Part shown: piece after piece, positions 1-11,423 of the stretch
How the letters are laid out: every line of letters begins with the position of its first letter
Numbering within the stretch: the first letter of the stretch is position 1
Assembly: GCA_026874595.1 (NCBI GenBank)
Contig: CM049320.1
Coordinates: 38,190,714-38,254,713, forward strand
From: Sipunculus nudus
Lineage: Eukaryota; Annelida; Sipuncula; Golfingiida; Sipunculidae
Direction: 5' to 3'
DNA: 64,000 nt
Notes under the pieces: model-generated
Databases searched by the model: none
The model's input: only the letters and a program-made list of their open reading frames with translations
What the model was told of the DNA's origin: nothing
Program-made: the position numbers and the translations under genes

Positions 1-987
1 AGATAAATATGAATATGCCGTTAATAATATGCAAGCGCCAACTGAAGGCATTAAAAAATGTCTTTTTAAGCAAAAAATTTTCTCTGTTAGTTATGATAAT
101 ATTGAAGTTACATCAGTGAACATTATTGTAACAAGTGATAAGAATAATATTTATTCTTATTGAGATGTTACCACATAGTAAGGAGGCATTGAAGCTTTTT
201 TTGAATTTGTTAGTAAAGGACATCTGGAGAGAACAATAAAAAAGTTAAAATGTTAGCATGGAATGCTAAGGGTTTAGACTATATCCTTTTAAAGAAATTA
301 ATACCTGATAAATGTTGTAATGTGTATAAACAATAATAAAAAACAGTGGGAATTGGATTAATACCTTTATTGTTGGACGGGGTCATTTGAAACTAAACGT
401 TTCACTCTCACTTTAGTGTCACGATTGCGTTAGGAAGAAACTTATTGCGGTGATAGAAGAGACGGAACCGGCAAACAAATATCTAGGTCATCAGGTTCTA
501 TGGAACCTTTTTATAGTAATATTTAAGCATGTTTCACCTGAACGTGGCAAAGAAATAGTACAATCATATAGGAATATAGTTTGATGGGAATATGGTATCC
601 TATTAAAAATAAGATTGCAATGAAATCGGCAGATAAAATTTATTAAGGACTTTCGAACATAAAGTTAAGCTAATGGATTGATTACGTTGTCGAGGAAAAG
701 GGACCTTGATGCGCTCAAAATTAGCGGATCATGGACGGAGATGAAAATACTTATTTTTATCTCTTTTATATCATATCATGGTTTAAGGATTGCACTTCCT
801 CAGTTAAATGCCAAAATTTTGGTTTTAATTTTAAACTGCCCACAAAACGTCTCATTTTAATTACAAGACGCACATGAATGACAAAATATTCAATAATTTA
901 TTAAGGACAACGGACTTTAAAAGACATTAGCTCGAACCGTAGTTAAATGTGCAAATTTTGTTGCCAAAAGAAGTGAACTTTCTTGGT

Positions 988-1043
<56 letters not shown>

Positions 1044-1399
1044 AACACACATGAGTTCATGTCTTTACATATGCACTTGGTAATGGTTTAAGGAGCTTAC
1101 TTTAATAGACCTACCCTTTTATATCCTTTTGGAATCTCTCGCCTATTTCCTAATGGCATTTACAGAAAACCATCCAGATGAATTTGAATTATAACAAGTG
1201 ACCCGTGGGTCATGACGCTCAGCCGACTGAAATGTTGACAATATGTCCTTGCACAGACAACTAATTAAGGTAATGTTGGTGGAATCACGGTTCATGCATA
1301 TTAGCTTAAGTTCATCAAGGCCCATAAGCACAACAAATCTGATGACAAACCAACCGGCCTTTCATGAGGAATCTGGCAAATTTGTTTGTATTTTGCATT
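1..1399. other. AT-rich intergenic DNA, no gene seen
   Basis: No reading frame here resembles a known protein and the longest ones are about 60 codons, as expected by chance. The only structured feature is an almost pure (TA)n tract at about 991-1043. The remainder is AT-rich sequence of unknown origin. Confidence 0.5.
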
Positions 1400-2240
1400 A
1401 TTTCTAGGGTGCTCAAACATACCCCAAAACTGTGAGAATATAGTTCACTGTGACCCAATTTTGGTTCCTGGGGAGACCTTTTGAGAAACTCTCAGGATGT
1501 CAAGTAAGAAGATTCTTGGCCCACAGGTTATGACTTGTGCCCTACTTTGGTATCAAATTTTCAATTATTCTGAGGGGTGCTTATATTGATAAGCCCCATA
1601 GCTCAGAAAATATGGGTAACAGAGACCTAAATACACGTTTCCAAGGAGATTTTCATAGACCTCCCTGGATTTTAGGTTAGAAGATTCTAGGTCCAATGTT
1701 TATGAGTTGTGCCCTGCTTTGGTATCACATTTTTAATTATGATGGGGTGTGTTTATAAGCCCAATAGCTCAGAGAATATGGGTAACAGAGACCTAATTTC
1801 AGGTTTCCATGGAGTCTTTTCATGTACCTCTCTGGATGTAAAGGGAGAAAATTTTATGTCTAGTTGTTACGATTTGAGCCCTATTAACAGATGACCAAAT
1901 CTTTTAAAGTCTCAAAAATAGATTTATAAAAATAGTAAACTATCGAAAAAATATACAGGTGGCACCACAGTCTGCAGAAACTGATGAAAAACTCCATGAT
2001 AAATATCCATGCAAATAATCATTATGATCAATGCATTAGTTGTTCAAATACTTTTGCTTTTGTATCAATTTTTCATTATTCTGGGGGGTACTTCGGAACC
2101 TCATAGCTTGATGAATATGGGTAACAGAGACCTAATTCCAGGTTTCCAAGGAGTTTTTTATTGACCTCTCTGGATGTAAAGTTAGAAGATTCCAGGTCCA
2201 GTGGTTACGATTTGTGCCTTGCTAAGGGACAGACGGCCGG
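1400..2240 (+). repeat. Diverged dispersed repeat, about four units
   Basis: Four imperfect units of roughly 165-200 bp share the same succession of phrases: CATAGCTCAG, then ATGGGTAACAGAGACCTAA, then GTTTCCAAGGAG, then CTCTGGATGTAA, then TTAGAAGATTC and a CCAGGTCCA..GTTACGA block. The best copies of the central phrase lie at about 1610-1660, 1765-1815 and 2110-2150. After 2220 the sequence becomes a GACGGCCGGATG-rich stretch ending near CAGCTGAGCTAAAA. A related copy lies in opposite orientation at 10548-10745, so this is a dispersed family and not only a local array. No coding capacity is visible. Confidence 0.7.
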
Positions 2241-3014
2241 ATTGCCGGATGGCCGGATGAACAGACGGCCGGACGGAAGACGGACCAAGAGTGATTGCTA
2301 TAGCTCAGATGACTTACAGTCAGCTGAGCTAAAAAACATGATGTTCCGGTCACGTCTTTGGAAACTGTTTAGAAACTTCTTAATGAGGTGTATGTAGTGT
2401 TAAGACATTTTTTACAAAGAAAGTTTGAGACAACATTTATGAATGCAGTCCATGCATTCAGTTAGCTTCGCTTCATGTTTGGAGTCAAAGCAGAAAATCT
2501 GTCCCCGAAAAATTAGAAACATACAGTATTCCATCCTTGTCCGAAGCTTGCTTATACTGCTCCATGAGTAGGTAATAAAACCTTTGTCATTCACCAATCG
2601 TCTCCTTTGGACATTTTCTAAATTTATACTCATGTATTTTAGGTGATCCCTTCTTTTCGAGTGATCATCCTTTAGTGTAGCCACCATCAAGCCAAGAAGC
2701 AACCCAATAAAATTTTAATCTCCAAATATAATTCATTTATGTTCGCTTTGTCAACCTCTCCTAGACCAGTTTGATACTTTTATAACCTTCTTTTAACAAG
2801 CCAGAATAACCAATTGGGATTGAAGCAAAATAAATTCCATTGTGTAGCAAGACCCACCTTTTGAGCTATCAAAAAACAGACTCCAATCATCTGGAATACA
2901 ATCGCGGCCCATGACACCAAAACGTCAATATATCGGCTTCTGATGAAAGCAAACTCACTCATTGTTTAACCAAGTAATTAAGCATCCTTCTTCAGTAAAT
3001 CTTATTCATTTAGC

Positions 3015-3345
3015 TGGATCATCTGTGGGGCACTTGAGAAGCAGGCTAAAAGGACGTCAAATTCCTGACAATCTCTATCTTCTGGTGCTAAAATCATCAG
3101 CAGACAAAGAGGACTTCATATTACTAACAATCTCTTTCTTCTGGTGTTGAAATCATCGGCACACAGAAAGGACTTCAAATTCCTGACAATCTCTATCAGC
3201 AGCAGCTGGAACAACTGTGGGACACTTGAGCAGCAGAAAGAGAGGACTTCAAATTCCTGACAATCTATATCTTCTGGTGTAAAATCATCAGCAGACAGAG
3301 AGGACTTCAAATTCCTGACAATCTATATCCCCTGGCGTTAAAACC
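3015..3345 (+). repeat. Minisatellite, ~60-bp unit, five units
   Basis: Five head-to-tail units share GGACTTCAAATTCCTGACAA, followed by TCTATATCTTCTGGTGTTAA and ATCATCAGCAGACAGAGA. Units begin near 3051, 3111, 3169, 3242 and 3299. A second phrase, CTGTGGGACACTTGAGCAGCA, occurs before the first unit (about 3025) and again inside the third (about 3215), so the array probably grew from a compound unit. Nothing coding is supported. Confidence 0.8.
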
Positions 3346-4428
3346 ATCATCAGGCTCTTCTACAACATATACCAAGCTTGTGAAAACATAAATAATATGT
3401 CAGCTAAATGTGGCACCGGTCTGATTGCAGATTGCCTGCTCAGAGTAATCCATGGAAGATCTTTTGTGTGCTGGAGCCAGAAATAGTTTGACGACGTCTA
3501 TAACAGTCATCAATATTTTTCTGTGGCTCTCGTCATACCATTTTTACACCAAAGTGTACACCTTTTTTCATTTTGTCCATTAATAGAGATTTTTAACACA
3601 AGCCTGGAAGATTGAATGGGTTGCCCGTGACTTCTACTGGTCGTCCAGTTTCACTCCAATATAGCTCAGAGGAATTAAGGAAGGTATAACAAAAGGCTTA
3701 TCGACCTCGTTGTCGAACTAAAAAATGCTACGAAACACACAACGTTTGTGAGAAAATATTTAGTCACATGCTTGAACAATACAGGCACTATTTGTTGGAT
3801 ACGCACCTCAAATAAGTAAAGGATAAATATCTAATGAGATCTAATGAGCATATATGATTAATTTTTTCCACATAACTTTGCTAATCATTGTCATGACCTC
3901 AACCTAAAGAGGCTTTGACCAAAATTGGTCAGTCTCTCTGAAACTATCGATTGTAACCCATTTCAAGTAGGTTTCTCTCTCCCTCCCATATCTTTGCACA
4001 TGCAAAATCAATCAAACTTCGACCGTTTCTGAGGCATATCCCCCGTAAACAGTCCCTCACAAAACATATCCCTGCCAGGTATGCCCAAAGCCCCAGCCTT
4101 CTACATTATTTAAATACTACCCATTTCAATATTGTTAACAGTAAACAATTAAGTTCATTTCGAAATTAAGTATTTTGTAGTATTAGTAACATTTGAGTAT
4201 TTCAAGCGAAAACCTTTTTTTCCCCTTTTTTTATGATGTAGCCATTGCTCTTACATTGCACCAAACTTCCAGGCACAACGACGTCATCATAACGACAACA
4301 TCGCCTAGCACACGGCCATTATACTACTGGATAAGATGATATCCACATATAAAGAAGCAAACAACAGTGAGTCCCTACTTAGGCGGAGTTAAAAGTACCG
4401 AGAAATTTGATTTATTTCATGTCACATA
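3346..4428. other. Intergenic DNA, nothing recognised
   Basis: No reading frame of note, no RNA gene and no clear repeat boundary was found in this stretch. Confidence 0.4.
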
Positions 4429-4745
4429 GGTTATAAAATATATGATCATATATAAATATGTACTGTAAGAGGAATTCTAGGAATCTAGGATTAGTTGTAA
4501 GAAATGGTGGGAAATAAAGATATATTTAATCACAGACAGATCAAGTAAAATATGACAAAGAAATAAATGAAATATAAAAGAGTTGCAATTTCAAGCTGAA
4601 CAACGACTTCCCTTTCGGAGAAAAAGCAGCTAAGCAAAGATGTGAGCACGCCCATCGTCTTCATAGTGGTTGTCATGGTTTTGCCTTATGACGTCACTGC
4701 CAAGTTATTTTGACACATATAGTCCGCAAAATCTGGTAATTACTG
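4429..4745 (+). repeat. Direct repeat, copy 1 (~317 bp)
   Basis: This segment is a diverged copy of 5668-5985 in the same orientation. Shared landmarks in order are AAATATGTAC, ATCTAGGATTAGTTGTAAG, AGTTGCAA or GATGCAA, GGAGAAAAAGCAG, GTGAGCACGCCCA, TGGTTTTGCCTTATGACGTCAC and AGTCCGCAAAATCTG. This copy carries a perfect CRE palindrome, TGACGTCA. The two copies enclose a LINE fragment. No TG/CA ends, primer site or polypurine tract is visible, so I do not call these LTRs. Confidence 0.75.
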
Positions 4746-4989
4746 AGATGTGTTACTTTAAAACATTAAATGAAATAAAAACAAAAGAGTAGGAAAAGGA
4801 TCTAAATGAAATCACATTGTCTCATAAAAAGTGACATTGACATAATAGTATACAAGTTAAAAAGTCATTCCCGAGTTATTTTGGATTAACTTGCGCAACA
4901 AATGGCTAAGAATTTAAATAGCAGAAAGAGGTAACCATATTTATGTCAGAGTACATTAAAGAACAAAAAAAAGAAAAATAGACGCACAG

Positions 4990-5667
4990 GGAGGTGATGG
5001 TAGAAATATTTGACACATTCTACACTGAAAGCTCTAAATGTGGAACTGTCGGAATACAACAACATGCTTAAATTATCAAAAATCAATACATTAAGTGAAA
5101 AGATACAAGGATCAGGAGATAACACAAAGACACTTTACAAGCTAGTCACTGAGATTACAGGTGTTGATAAAGATAATCCACTGGCAAAGAGGCTTTGGGA
5201 TGAGGATACAGTAAACCAGTTCGCCGACTTTTTCCTGAATAAAATAAATAAAATAAGAACAAATCTGGAAGAATTTCCACATTATCAGCCTTCAAGAAAT
5301 GATGTAAAATCTTCAAGTAATTTCAGGCCTCTATCTCAGAAAGAAGTTGCAGTCATTATTAATAATTTGCCAAGTAAGAGCTGTGAAATAGATGCACCGC
5401 CGACTGTTCTTCTAAAGAAAATGCTTGCATCAGTGATCACCAAAATATTAGACATTATTAACATTTCACTCAATGAAGGGAGATTTCACAGAAGCTAGGA
5501 CGTTATAGTACGTCCCTTCCTGAAAAAAACCTGCTCTTGAGTTTACATCTTCAAATTTCAGACCTGTGAGTAATTTACCTTTTTTTATCAAAGGTAGTAG
5601 AGAGGGCTGCCCTGTCTAAATTTAGTGAACATACTAAGAGCTAAGAATTAATGCGAGATTATCAGTC
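4990..5667 (+). pseudogene. LINE fragment, reverse transcriptase N-terminal part
   Basis: An open frame at 5010-5498 encodes 162 residues typical of the region just before and within the start of reverse transcriptase in CR1/Jockey-group LINEs. It includes a lysine-rich linker, a block like SSNFRPLSQKEVAVIINNLPSK, and a motif resembling SPSKSCxxDPLPTxLLK. After a stop at 5496-5498 the homology continues with frameshifts through a block like NFRPVSNLPF, then KVVERAALSKFSEHTKS and MRDYQSV, ending abruptly at the junction with the second direct repeat. The endonuclease and the catalytic palm are absent. This is a dead fragment, and the family assignment is from remembered motifs. Confidence 0.75.
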
Positions 5668-5985
5668 AGTTATAGAATATATACATATAAATATGTACGA
5701 TATGCAGACTTAAAAAAATCTAGGATTAGTTGTAAGAAGTGATGATAAAAACAATTATATTAACACTGACAGGTAAAGGAAAATATGAAAAAGGAATTAA
5801 TGAAATATTAAAGAGATGCAAGTTGAACAGCGACTTTCCATTCGGAGAAAAAGCAGTTTAGCAAGAAATGTAAGCAAAAATGTGAGCATGCCCACTGAAT
5901 TTTAGGTGATTCTTATGGTTTTGCCTTATTACGTCACCGCAGAGTTATTTTGAAACAAACAGTCCGCATAATCTGATATTTGCTA
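5668..5985 (+). repeat. Direct repeat, copy 2 (~317 bp)
   Basis: This is the partner of 4429-4745 and starts exactly where the LINE fragment stops. In this copy the CRE-like site reads TTACGTCA, a one-base change from the other copy. It ends about 180 bp before the GPCR start codon, so it could supply regulatory sequence to that gene, although this is inference. Confidence 0.75.
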
Positions 5986-6166
5986 GCGCCTGTTCACATT
6001 GTTATATGCTGCCTTGGACTTACCACGGTACAGGCACTGGGATAAAACTGTGAAGTAGAATTTGAAATGATCGAAATGTAAAAGAAAGAAGATACCATTA
6101 GGAAGCATCTCAACAACCAAAAGTGTTACAATATTTAGTGACAGTGTTACCGAAGCAGCGCCACTG

Positions 6167-7192
6167 ATGACACTATTAAGCATTGTCTTGTGTGGCTTGT
6201 CAGGATGCAGCATGCTTGGCTGTGCTTTTCTTATTAACTTCATCAGACGTTACCGACGTGTGCGCAACAAAGGCAACTATTTTCACCTGAACCTGATTAT
6301 TGTGTGTGTATTTGAAGGATTTGTTATTGTACCACTCGTTGTGACATCAAGACTTGCACCAAGCCGACCCGTTTTGCGGGGGGTCACATGCGCCCTCATG
6401 AGAGGCGTCACCCTTACCATCATTGTTTCGGTCATCAGTTTAGCGTGTCATTTCTTTATACTCTACCATCACGTGCGCGGCAAAGGTATGGTATTTATGA
6501 CAGCCAGATTAAGGTGGTACGTCGTCGCCTTAATAGCTCCCTGGTTATTGGGATCTCTCATGTTAATTATTGATTATAAATTTGAAGGCTTTAGTCACGT
6601 ATTTTGCAACTACAAGAACATTGTGAAAAACAATGAGACTTACTGGATTTGCGCTATTTGTGTCTACTCTACATTGTTAGCTGTAGCTGCTGGTTTTATG
6701 ATCGCTTGTATGTACCAAATTCGAAAACGCAGGCTCCGTATCGGATCGGGTTTTAGTGTGGCATCGATGTTTATCACCAGGACATCACAGGAGGAACCAA
6801 CAGAGGGGAGAGGTCAGGTTTTCACAGTCTTCCCAGGAACATCCAATGAAGCTCGAACAAATCATCAAACAAGACCAATATACATAAATCCAGCCACTGT
6901 CCAGCTAAAGAAGGACCGTGAGCTGATCGTGAGGTCCTCTGTAATGCTCGTCGCCCTTGCTCTTCACATTATACCACTCAGTAGTTATGTTTTGGCCGCT
7001 CTGAATCATACGTCCGTACAGGAGACAGCCTTGTTTAAAGGGGTCGCGCCCCTCGTGCGGTTGACGGCAAACTGCATGTATCCCATTATTTTCCTCTGGG
7101 GCAAAGACTGGATGAAAAGAAATGCTCTCTTTTTTCGGGGGGTGGGGGCTGTGGTCTGTCAAAAAGAAAGCCTGGATCATTCCGCAAATTAG
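6167..7192 (+). CDS. Orphan rhodopsin-like G-protein-coupled receptor, intronless
   Basis: The 341-residue product shows seven hydrophobic spans at about residues 2-24, 39-61, 75-98, 116-135, 159-181, 254-277 and 289-311, with basic flanks on the cytoplasmic side (RRYRRVRNK after span 1, RKRRLR after span 5). Cys75 at the top of span 3 and Cys147 in the second extracellular loop are placed for the usual disulfide. The third cytoplasmic loop is long (182-253) and polar. Span 7 has MYPIIFLWGKDWMKR, a variant of NPxxY followed by a helix-8-like stretch. The DRY motif after span 3 is not recognisable: the region reads HFFILYHHVRGKG. No ATG lies upstream in frame before a stop at 6068, although the frame stays open from 6071, with a possible splice acceptor (TTAG) at about 6100, so the short extracellular N-terminus may be completed by an upstream exon. 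The ligand and G protein are unknown. I recognise the superfamily, not the subfamily. Confidence 0.8.
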   Translation: MTLLSIVLCGLSGCSMLGCAFLINFIRRYRRVRNKGNYFHLNLIIVCVFEGFVIVPLVVTSRLAPSRPVLRGVTCALMRGVTLTIIVSVISLACHFFILYHHVRGKGMVFMTARLRWYVVALIAPWLLGSLMLIIDYKFEGFSHVFCNYKNIVKNNETYWICAICVYSTLLAVAAGFMIACMYQIRKRRLRIGSGFSVASMFITRTSQEEPTEGRGQVFTVFPGTSNEARTNHQTRPIYINPATVQLKKDRELIVRSSVMLVALALHIIPLSSYVLAALNHTSVQETALFKGVAPLVRLTANCMYPIIFLWGKDWMKRNALFFRGVGAVVCQKESLDHSAN

Positions 7193-7978
7193 AAAGGTAG
7201 GGTAACACAGTGAGTCTCATACAGGCAGGATTGATTACTCAATTATATTTATATACTCAATTTACATAATTTTGTGAATATTTACCAGTACACACATGGC
7301 ATGAGAGTAAAAAAAAGGACTTGGAAGTATCGATTAAGTTATTATGTACAATGTAGCGGAGGAGCAATAGAGTAAGGATGGGATTGATTAATTAATATGT
7401 TAGTGGGCTAAATTTGAAGGACAACATGGAGAGTAAACTATAAGAAAGGCGAATGTTTACATAAAATGCAAAGCGTTCTCGCTATATGTTTGTACTTGGA
7501 TAAATTGCTGATAAATGTAGCAGATTGTATATAAAAGTTTATAAAAAAAAGGGAAATTCAACTGACTGCTAAATTGTTGAACAAGGTTATTGAAAATTGA
7601 AGTTCTCAACTTTGTGTCTTGAGTGTCTCAGGGAGAAAATTATTGAACTGTTATAAATAAAAATGTAGGTCATCAAGATCTCTGAACCGTTATCAAGTTA
7701 GAATCCTTCATCTTATAATTATATATGTTATTAACTTGCTTGTTCGTTATTGCCTGTATATTGGCCCGACTCTGCCCAGGCCTTTAGGGCCGAGGGACGA
7801 TACAACTGCCCAACCCAAATACCCAACCATCCGGTTCATAATATTTGATCAGCACCGCCAACCGTGTACTGTCACTTTATTTTCACAAAGTACTTAAGCG
7901 ATACAGTTCAAAATCATAAATCCTCCGGCATATTTATACATTCTTGGTCCTCCAATTATGTCAGTTCATTACTGGTCG
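7193..7978. other. GPCR 3' flank, no further gene
   Basis: This AT-rich stretch probably includes the receptor's 3' untranslated region. Around 7765-7800 there is a GC-richer piece (GCCCAGGCCTTTAGGGCCGAG) with a small inverted repeat, which looks like part of a dispersed repeat. No coding sequence is supported. Confidence 0.4.
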
Positions 7979-8100
7979 TGCGTCACACAACCCGTGGCGC
8001 TTGTCAATTTCATTCGGGGCGATGAGTTACTCAGCTCTTACGTCACACGAATCGCGATGCTTGTTGATTTCATTCTGAGGCGTTGCGTCACTGAGTAAAC
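7979..8100 (+). repeat. Imperfect tandem duplication, two ~60-bp units
   Basis: Two adjacent units share CGTCACAC, then a GTGGCGCTTGT/GCGATGCTTGT block, then ATTTCATTC and a GGGGCGATG/GAGGCGTTG block. The downstream sequence to 8225 contains TTCGAACCTAC, a weak B-box-like string, but no A box or tRNA fold could be built around it. Confidence 0.6.
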
Positions 8101-8229
8101 TGATGTGAGACCATTGTATTGATTCAATGCATAAGCCATATTACTCACGGTCATTGATTCGAACCTACAATGATGTGTTGTATCACAAGTGCCGGGGACT
8201 CTGTATCTGTGTGATAACACACATGGCCG

Positions 8230-9079
8230 CTTAATTACTAATTACAGCAAATAAATAGTACGACATCCTAAGTCAAAGGAATATATCTTAAATATACTCT
8301 TATTTAAAAGATTGCAATGAATCCGGTGGATAATAGTTTATTAAGGAGTTACAAAAGTAAGGTTAGGCGAATGGGAATGTTACAGGTTGTTGAGGTTGGT
8401 TCGCTTACATTCGGTTTTAGGAGAGAGAGAGATTTTATTCGACATAAAAGTAATGTATCGTTAAAAATATATTCAACATGTAATTTTTTGTTTTATTATG
8501 TCTGGAGACTGTTGTTAAGGATTTTTATCCGCTGACACAACAGCAACCTGTGACACATGAAGAAATATACATACATGATACATTATATGAAGGTTAAGTT
8601 TTATACATTTATAAAAATTTGATATTATATGATATGATGAGGAAAATTGATGAGAAACTGGGAAGATTGTCCACTTGAGTTATTGAAATAACAGTTTGTT
8701 ATCTATTTTAAGGGTTTTGTGTTATGAATAACTTCTGTTACAGATGTAACAGTTATCTGAAAGCGTTTGTCTTTATAGTATTTATGTTATGTTGTTTGGT
8801 GTAGCAAATCAATCCTTGAAGACTATGAGTGAAGAATTTATCAATAATGATTTGGTCGGTTTCATTTATGACTTTTGGTGTTATGTTTGTCAGATTGTTG
8901 TCTGCTATCTAAGTCCTTGTTTTATTTGTAACAAGGGTATCTTTATGTCTTGTGTCATTTTCGTGTGTCATTGTCCTTGTTGAAAATAATATGTTTGTAA
9001 AAATTGTGGAAGTGCTTCATGACAGTAATTACAGTCAAATGTTATTATTTTAAGCCTGAAAATGTCATTTAATTTTAGG
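8230..9079. other. Intergenic DNA, nothing recognised
   Basis: The largest open frames here are about 60-70 codons and match nothing I know. No repeat structure was noticed. Confidence 0.4.
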
Positions 9080-10110
9080 AGTTTTAATGGTTAAAAGATT
9101 GGTTCGTTGTGGGCATTGCATTTGCTATTTGTTATAATTCTTATGGCTTTTTTTATTTTTTCTAATATATTAATATCAAAGCCCCATATAAGAATTTCAT
9201 AATTTAATTGAGATAGAATAAGTGTAGCATGTATAATTTTAAGTATAGGAATAGGTAGATAAGCTTTTAATTGATTCAGGAGTCCAATATATTTTGATAT
9301 TTTCAGTATTATAATTTAAAAGTTTAAATCTGAGACCCTGTCTATAAGGATTATTATTAACTTTTAATTAAGGGCTTTTGTCTTGTATGTTTATTTGTTT
9401 GTATATTCTATGCACTTGAAGCTGTAGCTCTCATGGATTTGCACAGTTAATCTCTATGTTTGATTGATTTGATGAGTCCCAATGTTATCCATTTTGTTTT
9501 TGTTCTGTTTTTTTTTCTATTTGTTATATTTATTTCTCTTTAGTGGTATGTTTTTATTTATCGCTTGAATCAGATTTTTTTTCTAGAATATTATAGTTAA
9601 TATTTAGGTCAGTTGAGAGATTTGTGTTTAGTTTATAAATAATTTTTGTGTTTGATAAGCCATTGTAGAGGGAGTTCATTGATTGAGGGGAGATTTTACG
9701 TCTGCATATGTAGTGGTACTAAGGGGAGTTTGTAGATTGCGAACTAATATTGACAGATAGAAAGCTTTGTAGGTGATCAGAGATGTTGCTTATAATAACA
9801 CCCGACAAGTTGAAGTCGAGGGAAATGTTGTATATATTTTACCGATGAGTGTTGCAGAGCTGTCTGTAATTCGTGTGGGCATTGTTCTACTTGCTTTTAG
9901 TCCATGTGTGTTTATTGATTCTAGAAAATTACTGTATGGGGTTATAGTTTTCATTTTAAGTAGATCCATGTTAAAATCACCAGCCATAATAATATTTGAG
10001 GTATACTAATTTATTTGAAGAGGTTTAGCAGTTAATTGGTCAATACATTTGTTGATGTTATCTATAATGTTGATATATGGAGGTCTGTAAAATATTAACA
10101 AGTTTGACAC
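9080..10110 (-). pseudogene. LINE remnant: endonuclease plus RT C-terminal end
   Basis: Read on the minus strand from 10110 downward, this shows a block like VNIFYRPP, then MAGDFNMDLLK (the catalytic GDFN motif of APE-type endonucleases) at about 9987, then PTRITDSSATLI, and an SDHLQSFLS block that matches the SDH motif, at about 9770-9740. Further down, from about 9310 to 9090, comes the C-terminal reverse-transcriptase signature: KISKYIGLLNQLKAYLPI, LSQLNYEILIWG and KAIRIITNSKCNAHNEP. The central RT with its catalytic aspartates is missing between these blocks. The order and motifs fit a CR1/Jockey-group LINE that has suffered a large internal deletion and several stops. Confidence 0.8.
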
Positions 10111-10547
10111 GTTTTGTTCAATTCAGGAAGTTTTACTTTAATCAAAGAAAAGTCTTCCCTCTCTGTCTCTTTCGGAAAAAGGACAGAAATAATAGTTATT
10201 ACTACAAGAAATTCTTAATACAAGAAATATAACTCGCCAGAACATGTTTTAAACAAAATTTTTGTTACTTCAGAGAACTGAGAAAGAAAAATGTATGACG
10301 TAAATACATTTATTGGAAATCTTGGATAGTTTAATGGAAATCATATATAACTTTAAAGGTGTCACTAATTTACGAATTAAATAGTCATAACCAGAAGTGG
10401 TGAAATCACTGCTTGGTATGAAAAGCTAAATGTTTAACGTTCAATTTTGACAGAGAATTGTAAATATTAGGAATAATATTTGCTTATGATCAAAAGTTGG
10501 GAGTTATCTTGGATACAACGACACATGTAAAAAGTTTAATTTTTTAG
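10111..10547. other. Intergenic DNA, nothing recognised
   Basis: No gene or repeat boundary was recognised between the LINE remnant and the dispersed repeat at 10548. Confidence 0.4.
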
Positions 10548-10745
10548 CTCACCTGACTGAAAGTCAAATTAGGTATAGGTATGGCGCTTTGTCCGTCGTC
10601 CATCCGGGCACAGGGCAAAAATCGTAACACTGGACCTAGAAACTTCTAAGTGTACATCAAGGGAGGTTTATAAAAAATCCTTTTGACAAACAATCTGAAA
10701 TTAGGTAAATGCGACCTTTATCCTCGGAGCTATGGTGCTTGTAAG
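10548..10745 (-). repeat. Dispersed repeat, inverted copy of the 1.4-2.2 kb family
   Basis: The stretch begins TTTTAGCTCACCTGACTGAAAGTC, which is the reverse complement of the end of the family at about 2300-2340 (CAGTCAGCTGAGCTAAAA). It continues through GTCCGTCGTCCATCCG and then TGGACCTAGAAACTTCTAA, the inverse of the TTAGAAGATTCCAGGTCCA phrase. It finishes near GAGCTATGGTGCTT. Orientation is opposite to the copies at 1400-2240. Confidence 0.65.
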
Positions 10746-11423
10746 TAGTGGTGGGAGTCGGTTCCTTTTTCATAATCGATCATCGGTTTGAGCAAACCGA
10801 TTGATGATCGATTAACAATCGGTTCAGGCAAATATAAAGAAACCTGCAGTTATCCGTGAAACTTTACTTTCTTAACCAAACGCAAAAAAAGAAGTTTTTG
10901 CCTTTTTTATATATTCCTATTATTGGTAAAATATGCTTTTAAAAGTTTCATTTTAATTATTTATAATAATCAAGAATTAAACGACAATCTAGGACATCTA
11001 CTTGCTGCATAGACTCGGATAATTTATGGAGCATTTTAACGCCATTTAGCCCATATTGTGCAATGTACATCTCTTTACAAAACTCCCCGCTTATTCTTCA
11101 GCTCCCTGCCAGTTCACAGAGGTTTTATTACCTCCTCCGTTCTCGCATCTACCGTGTCATACTCAGTAACATAAGGAAGTTATTTGGGAACACAGACTCA
11201 TTATAGTGATAATGATGTAATCGATAGTTGCCTTTGGTAACCGAGCGCTTGAAAGTGGCAGCAAACCGACTGAATTTCGATAAAACTCGATGATCGGCCC
11301 ACCACTTCTTGTAAGTACCCCCCCCCCCCCCCACGAAAAATTTAATACATCACCTCCAGTATTTTGATAATTAATGCATGAATTGCCATTGAACTTGCCC
11401 TGAATATTGATCATGACAAGTAA
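10746..11423. other. Intergenic DNA with a poly-C tract
   Basis: A short inverted pair lies near 10775-10825 (ATCGATCATCGGTTTG and CCGATTGATGATCGAT). A run of about 16 cytosines sits at 11317-11332. No gene was seen. Confidence 0.4.

Noticed and set aside
3040-3345. CRISPR-like array of short direct repeats
   Set aside because: Units are contiguous with no unique spacers and the context is animal DNA, so it is a minisatellite.
4429-5985. Direct repeats as LTRs of a retroelement
   Set aside because: No TG/CA ends, primer site, polypurine tract or target duplication could be found, and the interior is a LINE fragment.
8140-8225. TTCGAACCTAC as a possible tRNA gene on the minus strand
   Set aside because: A B-box-like string is present but no A box at the right distance and no cloverleaf could be drawn.
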